Shown here in pieces: positions 26,207 through 34,116 of a stretch of 34,116 nt of DNA; positions within the stretch are counted from its first letter, which is position 1, and each line of letters starts with the position of its first letter. This DNA comes from Megasphaera cerevisiae DSM 20462. GTDB taxonomy: Bacteria; Bacillota; Negativicutes; Veillonellales; Megasphaeraceae. The stretch is taken from assembly GCF_001045675.1 (NCBI RefSeq), contig NZ_LEKT01000031.1:1-34116 (forward strand), written 5' to 3'. The notes beneath the pieces were generated by a model. That model saw only the letters and a program-made list of their open reading frames with translations, was not told the DNA's origin and ran no database searches. Made by a program: the position numbers and the translations under genes.

Positions 26207-26395
26207 TATAATCATGGCGATTGCGCATGTGGGATATTCGTAAGTGTAAAGAGCTGGTTTGACCTTAAAATTAGGACGTTTGTATCATTCTTGTTGCACA
26301 TAGTGGCAAGAAGAATTACACTAAATCAAACCAGCGGAATCTGAAATGAAAAATGCCTTGATAATATAACTTCATTTTCATATTATTTTTTAGAC
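26207..26395 (+). ncRNA. candidate structured RNA upstream of the atp operon
   Basis: A consensus -10 TATAAT (26207-26212, weak -35) precedes a strongly self-complementary segment. GCTGGTTTGA (26253-26262) pairs perfectly with TCAAACCAGC (26326-26335). Inside, ATTCTTGTTGC (26287-26297) pairs with GCAAGAAGAAT (26306-26316) with one mismatch. AGTGTAA (26243-26249) is complementary to TTACACT (26316-26322), which would cross the first stem as a pseudoknot. A weaker hairpin with ATGAA/TTCAT arms and a T-rich tract follows near 26345-26393. No protein is encoded. The RNA nature is inferred, and I cannot name a family. Confidence 0.4.
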
Positions 26396-26524
26396 GAAAA
26401 CTAATTTTAGTATATGAAAGCATGAAATTTAATTACAAAAAATAATATCTATTTATTTAAAATACTAATATTTAAGAAAATTTTAGTTGGATTTCGTGAA
26501 AAAAATATTGAAAAATCAGAAGTG

Positions 26525-26569
26525 TTGATTTTAAATTTTTTCTATGCTAAGATAGCGATAACGATTATG
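26525..26569 (+). promoter_or_regulatory. atp operon promoter with overlapping Fur-like dyad
   Basis: -35 TTGATT at 26525-26530, a 17-base spacer and -10 TAAGAT at 26548-26553. The sequence GATAGCGATAACGATTATG at 26551-26569 matches the Fur box at about 14 of 19 positions and overlaps the -10 and start point. The flanking DNA is AT-rich, so the operator is only a suggestion. Confidence 0.55.
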
Positions 26570-26633
26570 AATGGTGTGCATATGTACATTACTTATAATT
26601 GTTGAGTATGTCGCCAAATGAGGCAGGTGTTTT

Positions 26634-26924
26634 ATGAAAAATGAAAAAAAACAAGATACTGAATCTCAGGACGACAAGCTAAACCGCATGGAGCTTATCG
26701 ATATTGTTGTCGTTGCCGGTTCATTAGGCTTGACCCTGTTTGTATGTATTTGTACCGGTGTTTTCATAGGCCGCTTTATTGATGTCCATTTAGCTACGTC
26801 GCCGTGGGGAATTATAGTATTTTCTCTGTTGGGGACTGTTACGGGATTTTGGTCTCTTTATAAAAAGACCGTATCCTATATGAATAAGGACATTAAGCCT
26901 CCTGGTAAAAATCGCAGTAATTGA
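26634..26924 (+). CDS. AtpZ/AtpI family protein, first gene of the atp operon
   Basis: A 96-residue protein with a charged N-terminus and two membrane helices (about residues 24-46 and 55-75), and a short basic tail. This is the AtpZ/AtpI (formerly F0F1-ATPase subunit) family, thought to assist assembly of the c-ring or to help Mg2+ entry. AtpZ and AtpI are usually neighbours, and a longer subunit I gene follows here. GAGGCAGGTG precedes the ATG. It starts about 75 bases after the probable transcription start. Role is inferred from family and position. Confidence 0.85.
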   Translation: MKNEKKQDTESQDDKLNRMELIDIVVVAGSLGLTLFVCICTGVFIGRFIDVHLATSPWGIIVFSLLGTVTGFWSLYKKTVSYMNKDIKPPGKNRSN

Positions 26925-26935
26925 GGGTATGCCTG

Positions 26936-27322
26936 ATGACAGAATTTGTGCAATATGTGAAGGCAACAGTATTAAAGCTTATAGGTTTGACATGTATTGT
27001 CGCAGCCGTTTTATTTGTGGTCGGTTGGAGACAATGTGTAACAGGCTGGTGTATTGGCAGCGGCTTAAATATCGTATATTTTTTGATGTTAAGCAGCCGT
27101 TCGGTACGTGCCTTAAAATTACCGCCCGGACAAGCAGCTGCATTTATCCGCAGCGGAGCCGTTTTTCGGCTGTTTATGATCGGTTTGATACTGATCGTCA
27201 TCCTGCAGTTTCCTGGTATTCATTTTGGAGCTGCTGTGGCAGGAATTTTTTCCTACAGGATGATTGTTTTTGCGGATGGAATAGCTGCACTTGTCCGAAC
27301 ACGGGTAAGAAAGGAGGTATAG
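26936..27322 (+). CDS. atpI: ATP synthase subunit I (AtpI-like)
   Basis: A 128-residue membrane protein with four predicted helices: about residues 12-32, 36-54, 70-90 and 92-115. I start it at ATG 26936, which follows GAGGG by 8 bases. The in-frame TTG at 26921 overlaps the preceding gene's end and lacks a ribosome binding site. ATP synthase subunit I proteins act as chaperones for c-ring assembly and are not part of the mature enzyme. The sequence is weakly conserved, so the assignment rests on topology and its place directly before atpB. Confidence 0.8.
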   Translation: MTEFVQYVKATVLKLIGLTCIVAAVLFVVGWRQCVTGWCIGSGLNIVYFLMLSSRSVRALKLPPGQAAAFIRSGAVFRLFMIGLILIVILQFPGIHFGAAVAGIFSYRMIVFADGIAALVRTRVRKEV

Positions 27323-27325
27323 CGT

Positions 27326-27994
27326 ATGGAGTTACATGCAGGACATCATCTGGTTGTTCAGTTTCTGGGAATGAATGTTAACCTGGATACACTTATGATG
27401 ACCTGGCTCGTGGCAGCCCTTGTTATTATTGTCACTGTCGCGGCAACGCGGGGGCCATCTCTTGTTCCTTCAGGGCTGCAAAATGCAGTAGAAATGGTAA
27501 TTGAATCCCTGTTGGATCAGTTCAAGGAAACACTGGGGCCCAAATATGGTCAGGTCGTATCGGTGTTGTTGACGATGTTTTTGTTTATTTTATTTGCCAA
27601 TGAGTTGGGGATGCTGCCAAATCCAGACATTTTAGCTTCACCGACAAATGATTTGAACACTACGGTGGCATTGGCTTTGGTTTCTTCTTTTATGGTTCAT
27701 TTAATGGCTCTGAAAAACCAAGGATTTAAAAGACATTTTAAGCATTTTTTTAAGCCTTTTGCTCCTTTTGTCATTATTAATCTTATGGAAGAGTTTACTA
27801 AGCCGTTGACATTGGCATTTCGACTTTTTGGCAATATTCTGGCAGGAGAAATCCTGATGGAAGTTCTGTACTTCCTTGTGCCGGTCGGGGTACCCATGGT
27901 CTGGCTGCTTTTTAGTCTGGTCATCGGATTGATTCAGGCATTTATTTTCACCATATTAACAACGTCGTACTTAGCCCCGTCTTTTCAGGAATAA
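27326..27994 (+). CDS. atpB: ATP synthase Fo subunit a
   Basis: A 222-residue membrane subunit that forms the ion half-channels beside the c-ring. The essential arginine is in the LAFRLFGNILAGE motif, and the last helix carries the conserved GLIQAFIFTILTTSYL pattern. The NELGMLPNPD loop and the P/T-rich segment before the third helix are also typical. AGGAGG precedes the ATG, 3 bases after the stop of the preceding gene. The length is normal for Firmicutes. It is followed by subunit c after a 45-base gap with a fresh ribosome binding site. Confidence 0.95.
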   Translation: MELHAGHHLVVQFLGMNVNLDTLMMTWLVAALVIIVTVAATRGPSLVPSGLQNAVEMVIESLLDQFKETLGPKYGQVVSVLLTMFLFILFANELGMLPNPDILASPTNDLNTTVALALVSSFMVHLMALKNQGFKRHFKHFFKPFAPFVIINLMEEFTKPLTLAFRLFGNILAGEILMEVLYFLVPVGVPMVWLLFSLVIGLIQAFIFTILTTSYLAPSFQE

Positions 27995-28039
27995 AAAGTG
28001 CGAAGTAAAAACAACTGTATATTTAGGAGGTCATATATT

Positions 28040-28297
28040 ATGGAAAAAGCAATTGTATTGGCATTATCAGCATTTGGTGCTTGCTTGGGTGTAGGTCTTG
28101 CGGCTTTAGGCGCGGCTATTGGTGATGGACATGCCGCATCGAAAATGCTTGAAGGAACAGCTCGTCAGCCAGAAATGGGCGGCAAACTCCTCGTTAACAT
28201 GTTGATTTCTATCGGCCTGATTGAATCTATGCCGATTATTGCGGCTGTTATCGCTATCGTATTGGTCTTCGCCAATCCGTTTGTCAGCTTGCTTTAA
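28040..28297 (+). CDS. atpE: ATP synthase Fo subunit c
   Basis: An 85-residue hairpin of two helices joined by the ARQPE loop. The start is ATG 28040 behind AGGAGG; a longer open frame upstream has no ribosome binding site. The ion-carrying carboxylate is Glu62 in LIESMP, followed by Ser63. The first helix carries Asp29 (IGDGHAASK) at the place where Na+-type rings have Gln or Glu. Glu-Ser is a feature of Na+-binding c subunits, but the Tyr of the Ilyobacter site is replaced by Ile. The coupling ion is therefore uncertain. The gene order and spacing are standard. Confidence 0.96.
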   Translation: MEKAIVLALSAFGACLGVGLAALGAAIGDGHAASKMLEGTARQPEMGGKLLVNMLISIGLIESMPIIAAVIAIVLVFANPFVSLL

Positions 28298-28342
28298 TAC
28301 TGTGCAGATGGATAATCCATCACGGCCGGGGAGGGAATTATA

Positions 28343-28840
28343 TTGGTTAGTATAAATGGTACGTTACTTTTCCAATTCCTCAACTTCTTTATCTTAGTAG
28401 CCATTTTGGCAAAGTTCGCGTATAAACCGCTGTTGAAAGCATTGGAAGACCGCAGAAATAAAATTGCATCGGATTTGGATGAAGCTGCGCAGGCCCGTGA
28501 GTCTGCTGAAAAAATGAAAACCGACTATGAAGCACAAATTCGCAATGCCCGTGCAGAAGCACAAGCCATTGTAGACAAAGCTGTCAAGCAGGCGGACAAA
28601 GAAGCACAAGCTCAGCTCAATGCCATTCGCAATCAAATTACCCGGGAAAAGGAAATAGCGCAGGCTGAAATTGCGAATGAACGGGAAGCCGCTATCAGAG
28701 CAATGCGTAATGAAGTAGTAACACTGTCTATGGCTGTGGCAGAAAAGCTGCTTAAAAAGAACATGGATACGGACATGAACGCTAAGCTGATTGCGGATTG
28801 CATTGAAAAACTCCATGCACAAAAGGCAAAGGGGAACTGA
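28343..28840 (+). CDS. atpF: ATP synthase Fo subunit b
   Basis: A 165-residue peripheral stalk subunit. One N-terminal membrane helix (about residues 6-26) is followed by a long, charged, alanine-rich helix that dimerises as a right-handed coiled coil (residues about 30-150). The start is TTG 28343, 7 bases after GGGGAGGG; there is no nearby ATG alternative. It links the a subunit to delta and alpha. The length is normal. The next gene starts 2 bases after its stop, so coupling with atpH is likely. Confidence 0.93.
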   Translation: MVSINGTLLFQFLNFFILVAILAKFAYKPLLKALEDRRNKIASDLDEAAQARESAEKMKTDYEAQIRNARAEAQAIVDKAVKQADKEAQAQLNAIRNQITREKEIAQAEIANEREAAIRAMRNEVVTLSMAVAEKLLKKNMDTDMNAKLIADCIEKLHAQKAKGN

Positions 28841-28842
28841 TT

Positions 28843-29409
28843 ATGGTACCCGAAGTTGTATACAGCAAATACAGTCAGGCAATGTTTAATATTGCCAGCG
28901 AACAGCAGAAGCTTGAAGAATTTGGAACAGATTTGAAAACTGTGCGGGATATTATACTGGAAAATCCGGAACTGCAGAAGTTTATTTCTCATCCACTGGT
29001 ATCCGCACAGTCGAAAAAAGAAACATTGAAAGAAATTTTTGCCGGAGATGTCTCACCGCTGGTGCTGCAGTTTCTATATGTTATGATCGATAGGCGACGT
29101 GAGGCAGCTGTTGTCAATGCCATTGAAGGTTTTATTGATTTGGCGCGGACGGCCCAACATATTGTCGTGGCAAAAATACGTGTCGTCAAGCCGCTATCGA
29201 CGGAGGAAGAACAGAAATTGATAGCCAGTTTGGAAGATATGACGGGAAAGAAAATTGAACCGTTGTATTATACGGACCCGTCTATTATTGGCGGGGTTGT
29301 AGTCCAGATCGGGGACAGATTAATAGACGGCAGTCTCTTAAGGCAGCTGCAGGACATGCGGCATACTTTACTTCAGACTGACGTAGTAAATGAGGTGACG
29401 GGCGAATAA
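28843..29409 (+). CDS. atpH: ATP synthase F1 subunit delta
   Basis: A 188-residue subunit connecting the stalk b dimer to the top of the F1 head. The N-terminal six-helix bundle ([20 protein letters not shown]...) is followed by the C-terminal strand region containing [22 protein letters not shown], the OSCP/delta signature. AAAGGGGAAC precedes the ATG. Its TAA shares one base with the atpA ATG, so the two are translationally coupled. The size is typical. Confidence 0.94.
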   Translation: MVPEVVYSKYSQAMFNIASEQQKLEEFGTDLKTVRDIILENPELQKFISHPLVSAQSKKETLKEIFAGDVSPLVLQFLYVMIDRRREAAVVNAIEGFIDLARTAQHIVVAKIRVVKPLSTEEEQKLIASLEDMTGKKIEPLYYTDPSIIGGVVVQIGDRLIDGSLLRQLQDMRHTLLQTDVVNEVTGE

Positions 29410-30944
29410 TGAACATGAAGCCAGAAGAAATTACGGCTATAATCAAAAAACAAATCGAAGATTATAATGTGGAAATGAATGTCGACGATGTTGGCACCGT
29501 CCTGGAAGTTGGGGATGGCATTGCGCATATTTACGGTTTGGATAAGGCCATGTCCGGGGAATTATTGGAACTGCCTCATGATGTATATGGGTTGGCTCTG
29601 AACCTGGAAGAAGATAATGTCGGTGCTGTATTGCTTGGCAATGATGCACTGATTAAAGAAGGGGATACGGTACGGCGTACAGGACGTGTTATGCGTGTTC
29701 CTGTCGGTGATTGCATGATTGGCCGTGTCGTAAATCCATTAGGCGTACCTATTGATGGAAAAGGTGCTATTAAAGCGACGGAATCACGTCTTATTGAAGT
29801 ACAGGCTCCGGGAATTGCCGACCGGCAACCTGTAAAAGTACCATTACAGACCGGACTAAAGGCGATTGATTCCATGGTGCCGATCGGACGAGGGCAACGT
29901 GAATTGATCATTGGTGACCGCGGTACGGGGAAGACAGCTATTGCTATTGATACTATTCTGAATCAGAAGGATAGCGGTGTTATCTGCGTGTACGTTGCTA
30001 TTGGACAAAAAGCCTCGACAGTTGCCCGTGTTGTTCGGACACTGGAAGAACAAGGAGCCATGGCTTATACCATCATTGTTGCTGCTACGGCATCGGATGG
30101 TGCACCTCTCCAATACTTGGCCCCATATTCTGGAGTATCTATGGGCGAATACTTTATGCATACGGGCAAGGATGTCCTTTGTGTATACGATGATTTGTCT
30201 AAACATGCACAAGCATATCGAGCTATGAGCTTGCTGCTTCGCCGTCCGCCAGGACGTGAAGCGTATCCAGGTGATGTATTTTACTTACATTCCCGTCTTC
30301 TCGAACGCGCAGCTAAGTTATCTGATGAATTAGGCGGCGGTTCTATTACGGCGCTGCCGATTATCGAAACACTGGCAGGTGATTTGTCGGCATATATTCC
30401 GACTAATGTTATTTCTATTACTGATGGTCAGATTTTCCTGGAAACAGAAGCTTTTAACTCTGGTATTCGTCCGGCTATTAATGTTGGCTTATCCGTATCC
30501 CGTGTCGGGGGATCGGCTCAGATCAAGGCCATGAAAAAAATTGCCGGAACCTTGCGGCTGGACTTGGCCCAATATCGTGAATTAGCTGCATTTGCCCAAT
30601 TTGGTTCTGATTTGGACAAGGGCACTAAGGCGCAGATTGATCGTGGTGAACGAACGATGCAAATGCTGATTCAGCCGCAATATCAGCCAATGCCCGTTGA
30701 AGATCAGGTCATGCAGATTTATTTAGCTGTCAGAGGATACCTTATGCCCATTCAGGTGACAGATGTATTAGATTTTGAAGAAGGCTTCACTAAATTTATG
30801 CATGCGAATTACCCTGAAGTCGGTGAACATATTAAGTCAACGAAAGAACTCGGAAAAGATGATGAAGAAACCCTCAAAAAGGCTATCAGTGAATATACCA
30901 AGGAATATGGCACATCACATGAGCTGGTCAAAGAGGAGGAATAA
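29409..30944 (+). CDS. atpA: ATP synthase F1 subunit alpha
   Basis: A 511-residue non-catalytic nucleotide-binding subunit. Seen are the N-terminal [17 protein letters not shown] helix that contacts delta, the P-loop [13 protein letters not shown] (about residues 170-182), the [11 protein letters not shown] Walker B region and the [23 protein letters not shown] segment with the alpha signature. The start at 29409 overlaps the atpH stop; a second ATG two codons later is equally possible. AGGTGACGG upstream is the best ribosome binding site. Nothing is missing compared with the family. Confidence 0.97.
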   Translation: MNMKPEEITAIIKKQIEDYNVEMNVDDVGTVLEVGDGIAHIYGLDKAMSGELLELPHDVYGLALNLEEDNVGAVLLGNDALIKEGDTVRRTGRVMRVPVGDCMIGRVVNPLGVPIDGKGAIKATESRLIEVQAPGIADRQPVKVPLQTGLKAIDSMVPIGRGQRELIIGDRGTGKTAIAIDTILNQKDSGVICVYVAIGQKASTVARVVRTLEEQGAMAYTIIVAATASDGAPLQYLAPYSGVSMGEYFMHTGKDVLCVYDDLSKHAQAYRAMSLLLRRPPGREAYPGDVFYLHSRLLERAAKLSDELGGGSITALPIIETLAGDLSAYIPTNVISITDGQIFLETEAFNSGIRPAINVGLSVSRVGGSAQIKAMKKIAGTLRLDLAQYRELAAFAQFGSDLDKGTKAQIDRGERTMQMLIQPQYQPMPVEDQVMQIYLAVRGYLMPIQVTDVLDFEEGFTKFMHANYPEVGEHIKSTKELGKDDEETLKKAISEYTKEYGTSHELVKEEE

Positions 30945-30947
30945 TCT

Positions 30948-31808
30948 ATGCCGAGTGCACGAGAAATAAACAGGCGGATTAAATCCGTTACGAATACCCA
31001 GCAGATTACTAAGGCCATGAAGATGGTATCCTCCGTACGACTGCGCCGTGCACAGGAACGGGCGTTGGCAACAGCCCCTTACACCGAAAAAATTGAAGGA
31101 ATGCTGCAGCGTCTGTCTGCTGCAGCACCGGAAGATGGTAACGCTTTGTTTACTGCCCGAGAAGTGAAACGGACCTGCTATATTATTATCGGTTCCGATA
31201 AAGGATTGGCCGGTGCGTTTAATTCTAATATCAATAAGGCAATGGTGGCTGTTTTAAAGGATAAGCCCCGCAACGTATCTTATCTCATGGCAACGGGTCG
31301 AAAACCTTCTGAATATTTGAAGCATCTGCATATCGTGCCAGAAGAAAAATGGAGCGGGTTTTCCGATAAGCCCCAGTTTACTCAGGCACAGAATATTTCG
31401 CAGGAAGCAACAAAAAAATTTTTATCCGGTGAATTTGATGAAGTATACGTTATTTATACAAAATTCCGGTCGGCATTGTCACAGGAGGTACGGACTGTCA
31501 AAATGCTGCCGATTTCGCAGCCGGATGACGATGGCGCAAAGGGACCTAAAGAAGAATATTTGTTTGCACCGGATGCGCAGCATGTCTTGGAGACGCTCTT
31601 GCCGCAGTATCTGGATATGTTTATCTACAACAGCCTGCTGCAGTCGGCAGCCAGCGAATTGGGTGCCCGTATGACGGCTATGACGTCAGCAACAGACAAT
31701 GCAGGAGAACTGATTGATAGACTGACAGTCCATTATAACAAAGTCCGTCAGGCAGGTATTACGAATGAACTGACGGAAATCGTCAGCGGTGCTAATGCCT
31801 TGCAGTGA
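30948..31808 (+). CDS. atpG: ATP synthase F1 subunit gamma
   Basis: A 286-residue central rotor subunit. The N-terminal coiled coil starts REINRRIKSVTNTQQITKAMKMVSSVRLRRAQ, the classical gamma signature. The C-terminal helix ends in SELGARMTAMTSATDNAGELI and YNKVRQAGITNELTEIVSGANAL, which turn inside the alpha/beta hexamer. The central Rossmann-like part includes IIIGSDKGLAGAFN. It begins 3 bases after atpA with AGAGGAGG upstream. It is the usual length for Firmicutes. Confidence 0.96.
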   Translation: MPSAREINRRIKSVTNTQQITKAMKMVSSVRLRRAQERALATAPYTEKIEGMLQRLSAAAPEDGNALFTAREVKRTCYIIIGSDKGLAGAFNSNINKAMVAVLKDKPRNVSYLMATGRKPSEYLKHLHIVPEEKWSGFSDKPQFTQAQNISQEATKKFLSGEFDEVYVIYTKFRSALSQEVRTVKMLPISQPDDDGAKGPKEEYLFAPDAQHVLETLLPQYLDMFIYNSLLQSAASELGARMTAMTSATDNAGELIDRLTVHYNKVRQAGITNELTEIVSGANALQ

Positions 31809-31836
31809 TAAAGTGCAATGGGATTAGGATATTTAA

Positions 31837-33282
<1,446 letters not shown>

Positions 33283-33285
33283 GCT

Positions 33286-33705
33286 ATGGCAGAAACAGAA
33301 AAGACGATTCGGCTGGAAGTTATTACACCAGATGCCTCTGTTTTGCATAAAGATGTGGATTTTATCCTTGTGCGGGCTTTAGACGGTGATTTGGGTATTA
33401 TGCCTAATCATGCACCTCTCATTGCTTCTCTGGATATTTGGCCTTTGTTTTATGATGAACAAGGTCAGCGCAGCTGTATTACTGTAACATCTGGCTTTTT
33501 AGAAGTCAGCAACAATACGGTCACAATCATTACACCGGCAGCAGAAACGCCGGAGAATATTGATGTGGAGCGAGCAGAAGCCGCAAAGGAAAGAGCAGAA
33601 AAGAGATTGCATGTAAAATCTCAGGATATTGATGTACACAGAGCGGAGCTTGCGTTACAGCGTGCGCTGCGCCGCATCGAGACTGTTGAAAAATATGGCA
33701 GATGA
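33286..33705 (+). CDS. atpC: ATP synthase F1 subunit epsilon
   Basis: A 139-residue rotor subunit, with an N-terminal beta sandwich (IRLEVITPDASVLHKDVDFILVRALDGDLGIMPNHAPL, in parts) and a C-terminal pair of helices (AEAAKERAEKRLHVKS... and LALQRALRRIETVEKY). The C-terminal helices can extend into the F1 head and inhibit ATP hydrolysis. It starts 3 bases after atpD behind AAAGGAG. It ends the operon and is followed at once by a long hairpin terminator. The length is normal. Confidence 0.95.
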   Translation: MAETEKTIRLEVITPDASVLHKDVDFILVRALDGDLGIMPNHAPLIASLDIWPLFYDEQGQRSCITVTSGFLEVSNNTVTIITPAAETPENIDVERAEAAKERAEKRLHVKSQDIDVHRAELALQRALRRIETVEKYGR

Positions 33706-33706
33706 T

Positions 33707-33767
33707 AGTCAATAAAAAGAAAGGACTGCAGGGATATATTTCCGGCGGTCCTTTCTTTTTATTGACT
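33707..33767. terminator. long bidirectional terminator after the atp operon
   Basis: Perfect 20-bp arms at 33707-33726 and 33748-33767, with an A5 tract in the left arm and T5 in the right, and an inner GG/CC pairing. It would stop atp transcripts and also shield the operon from transcripts arriving from the IS256-type element downstream. Confidence 0.85.
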
Positions 33768-33809
33768 TATTTTTTATAAAATTTTATTCATGTATTTCAA
33801 AATGAGATC

Positions 33810-34116
33810 GGATAGTGTCAAGCAATGTTCGCAAAAACCATCAACCTCCGAATGGGATTAAGCAGTCTTTGCTAATTGTAGTTGAAGCTCGGTAATAATT
33901 TTAGGATTAATGTAAGAACGCCCGCTGGACCAATCTTCGCTGTACTCAATGAGATAGCTTGTGACAAGCCGGACGTATGAATCCATACTGGGGAAAATTC
34001 CAACGACTCTAGTCCGGCGCCGGATTTCCCTATTTAATCGTTCCAGTAGATTTGTAGATGAGATTTTTCTAGCATCAATTTCTTGGAAACTGAAAAATTG
34101 AAGCGATTCTTCGAGG
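33810..34116 (-). mobile_element. IS256-family insertion sequence, one end only
   Basis: The element runs off the right edge of the window. Its end is inferred near 33810, where GGATAGTGTCAAG reads into the element, in the position expected of a terminal repeat downstream of the transposase stop. The other end and the target duplication cannot be seen, so the boundary is approximate. Confidence 0.7.
33858..34116 (-). CDS. IS256-family (mutator-type) transposase, C-terminal part
   Basis: The last 85 residues of a transposase on the minus strand, cut by the window edge. The stop codon is the complement of 33858-33860. The segment STNLLERLNREIRRRTRVVG, followed by IFPSMDSYVRLV and YLIEYSEDW, is the conserved C-terminus of IS256/mutator transposases. 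The DDE catalytic aspartates would lie outside the window, and the glutamate probably does too. It faces the atp operon but is separated from it by the hairpin terminator. Whether the gene is intact cannot be judged here. Confidence 0.9.
   Translation of the reverse strand, partial: LEESLQFFSFQEIDARKISSTNLLERLNREIRRRTRVVGIFPSMDSYVRLVTSYLIEYSEDWSSGRSYINPKIITELQLQLAKTA

Overview
The window looks like chromosome of a low-to-moderate GC, anaerobic, Firmicutes-type bacterium. The gene set (ferrous-iron uptake with a small Cys-rich FeoB partner, an EtfBA pair, a ~630-residue glutamine synthetase, a cysteine desulfurase next to mnmA, lepA-hemW, rpsU-yqeY, a full F1Fo ATP synthase operon) and the protein sequences suggest the Negativicutes (Veillonella/Megasphaera/Dialister relatives). 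That placement is inference from family resemblance, not from a database search. Nearly all genes are on the + strand. The exceptions are xth, one small membrane gene, tRNA-Leu and the transposase at the right edge.

Layout. 1-3500: iron operon (DUF2325 protein, feoA, feoB, FeoB-associated Cys-rich protein) behind a near-consensus promoter flanked by two Fur-box-like sites, closed by a terminator. 3560-5550: etfB-etfA with a promoter, a dyad over the -10 and a terminator. 5550-8280: accessory, AT-rich stretch holding a complete IS3-family element (5965-7262, TCAT target repeats), a small minus-strand membrane gene and long non-coding DNA. 8280-10450: kimA-like potassium importer and tRNA-Leu(TAG). 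10580-11430: ECF S-component behind a possible structured leader. 11500-16680: tRNA-thiolation pair (cysteine desulfurase, mnmA), lepA and hemW, tightly packed. 16730-17470: rpsU (59 aa) and yqeY. 17485-20330: glutamine synthetase behind a probable antitermination leader, converging on xth across a 29-bp perfect palindrome. 20500-26165: phosphoglucomutase, ACT protein plus UPF0210 protein, and two cell-envelope sugar genes (polyprenyl-phosphate GlcNAc-1-P transferase, UDP-GlcNAc 2-epimerase). 26165-26633: a non-coding gap with a strongly self-complementary segment, then the atp promoter. 26634-33705: atp operon in the order atpZ/I-type, atpI-type, B, E, F, H, A, G, D, C. 33707-34116: long hairpin terminator, then the 3' end of an IS256-family transposase on the minus strand.

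The genes are mostly core metabolism, translation and energy. Nothing in the window looks like a defence island, prophage, CRISPR array or biosynthetic cluster. The points most worth a second look are regulatory RNA-like elements: the glnA leader, with an A1/G4 hexaloop hairpin exclusive with a terminator; the possible pseudoknotted RNA upstream of atp; the ECF leader; and an SD-masking hairpin at rpsU. Also of note are the ion-binding residues of the ATP synthase c subunit and the unusual reading-frame relation of the IS3 element.
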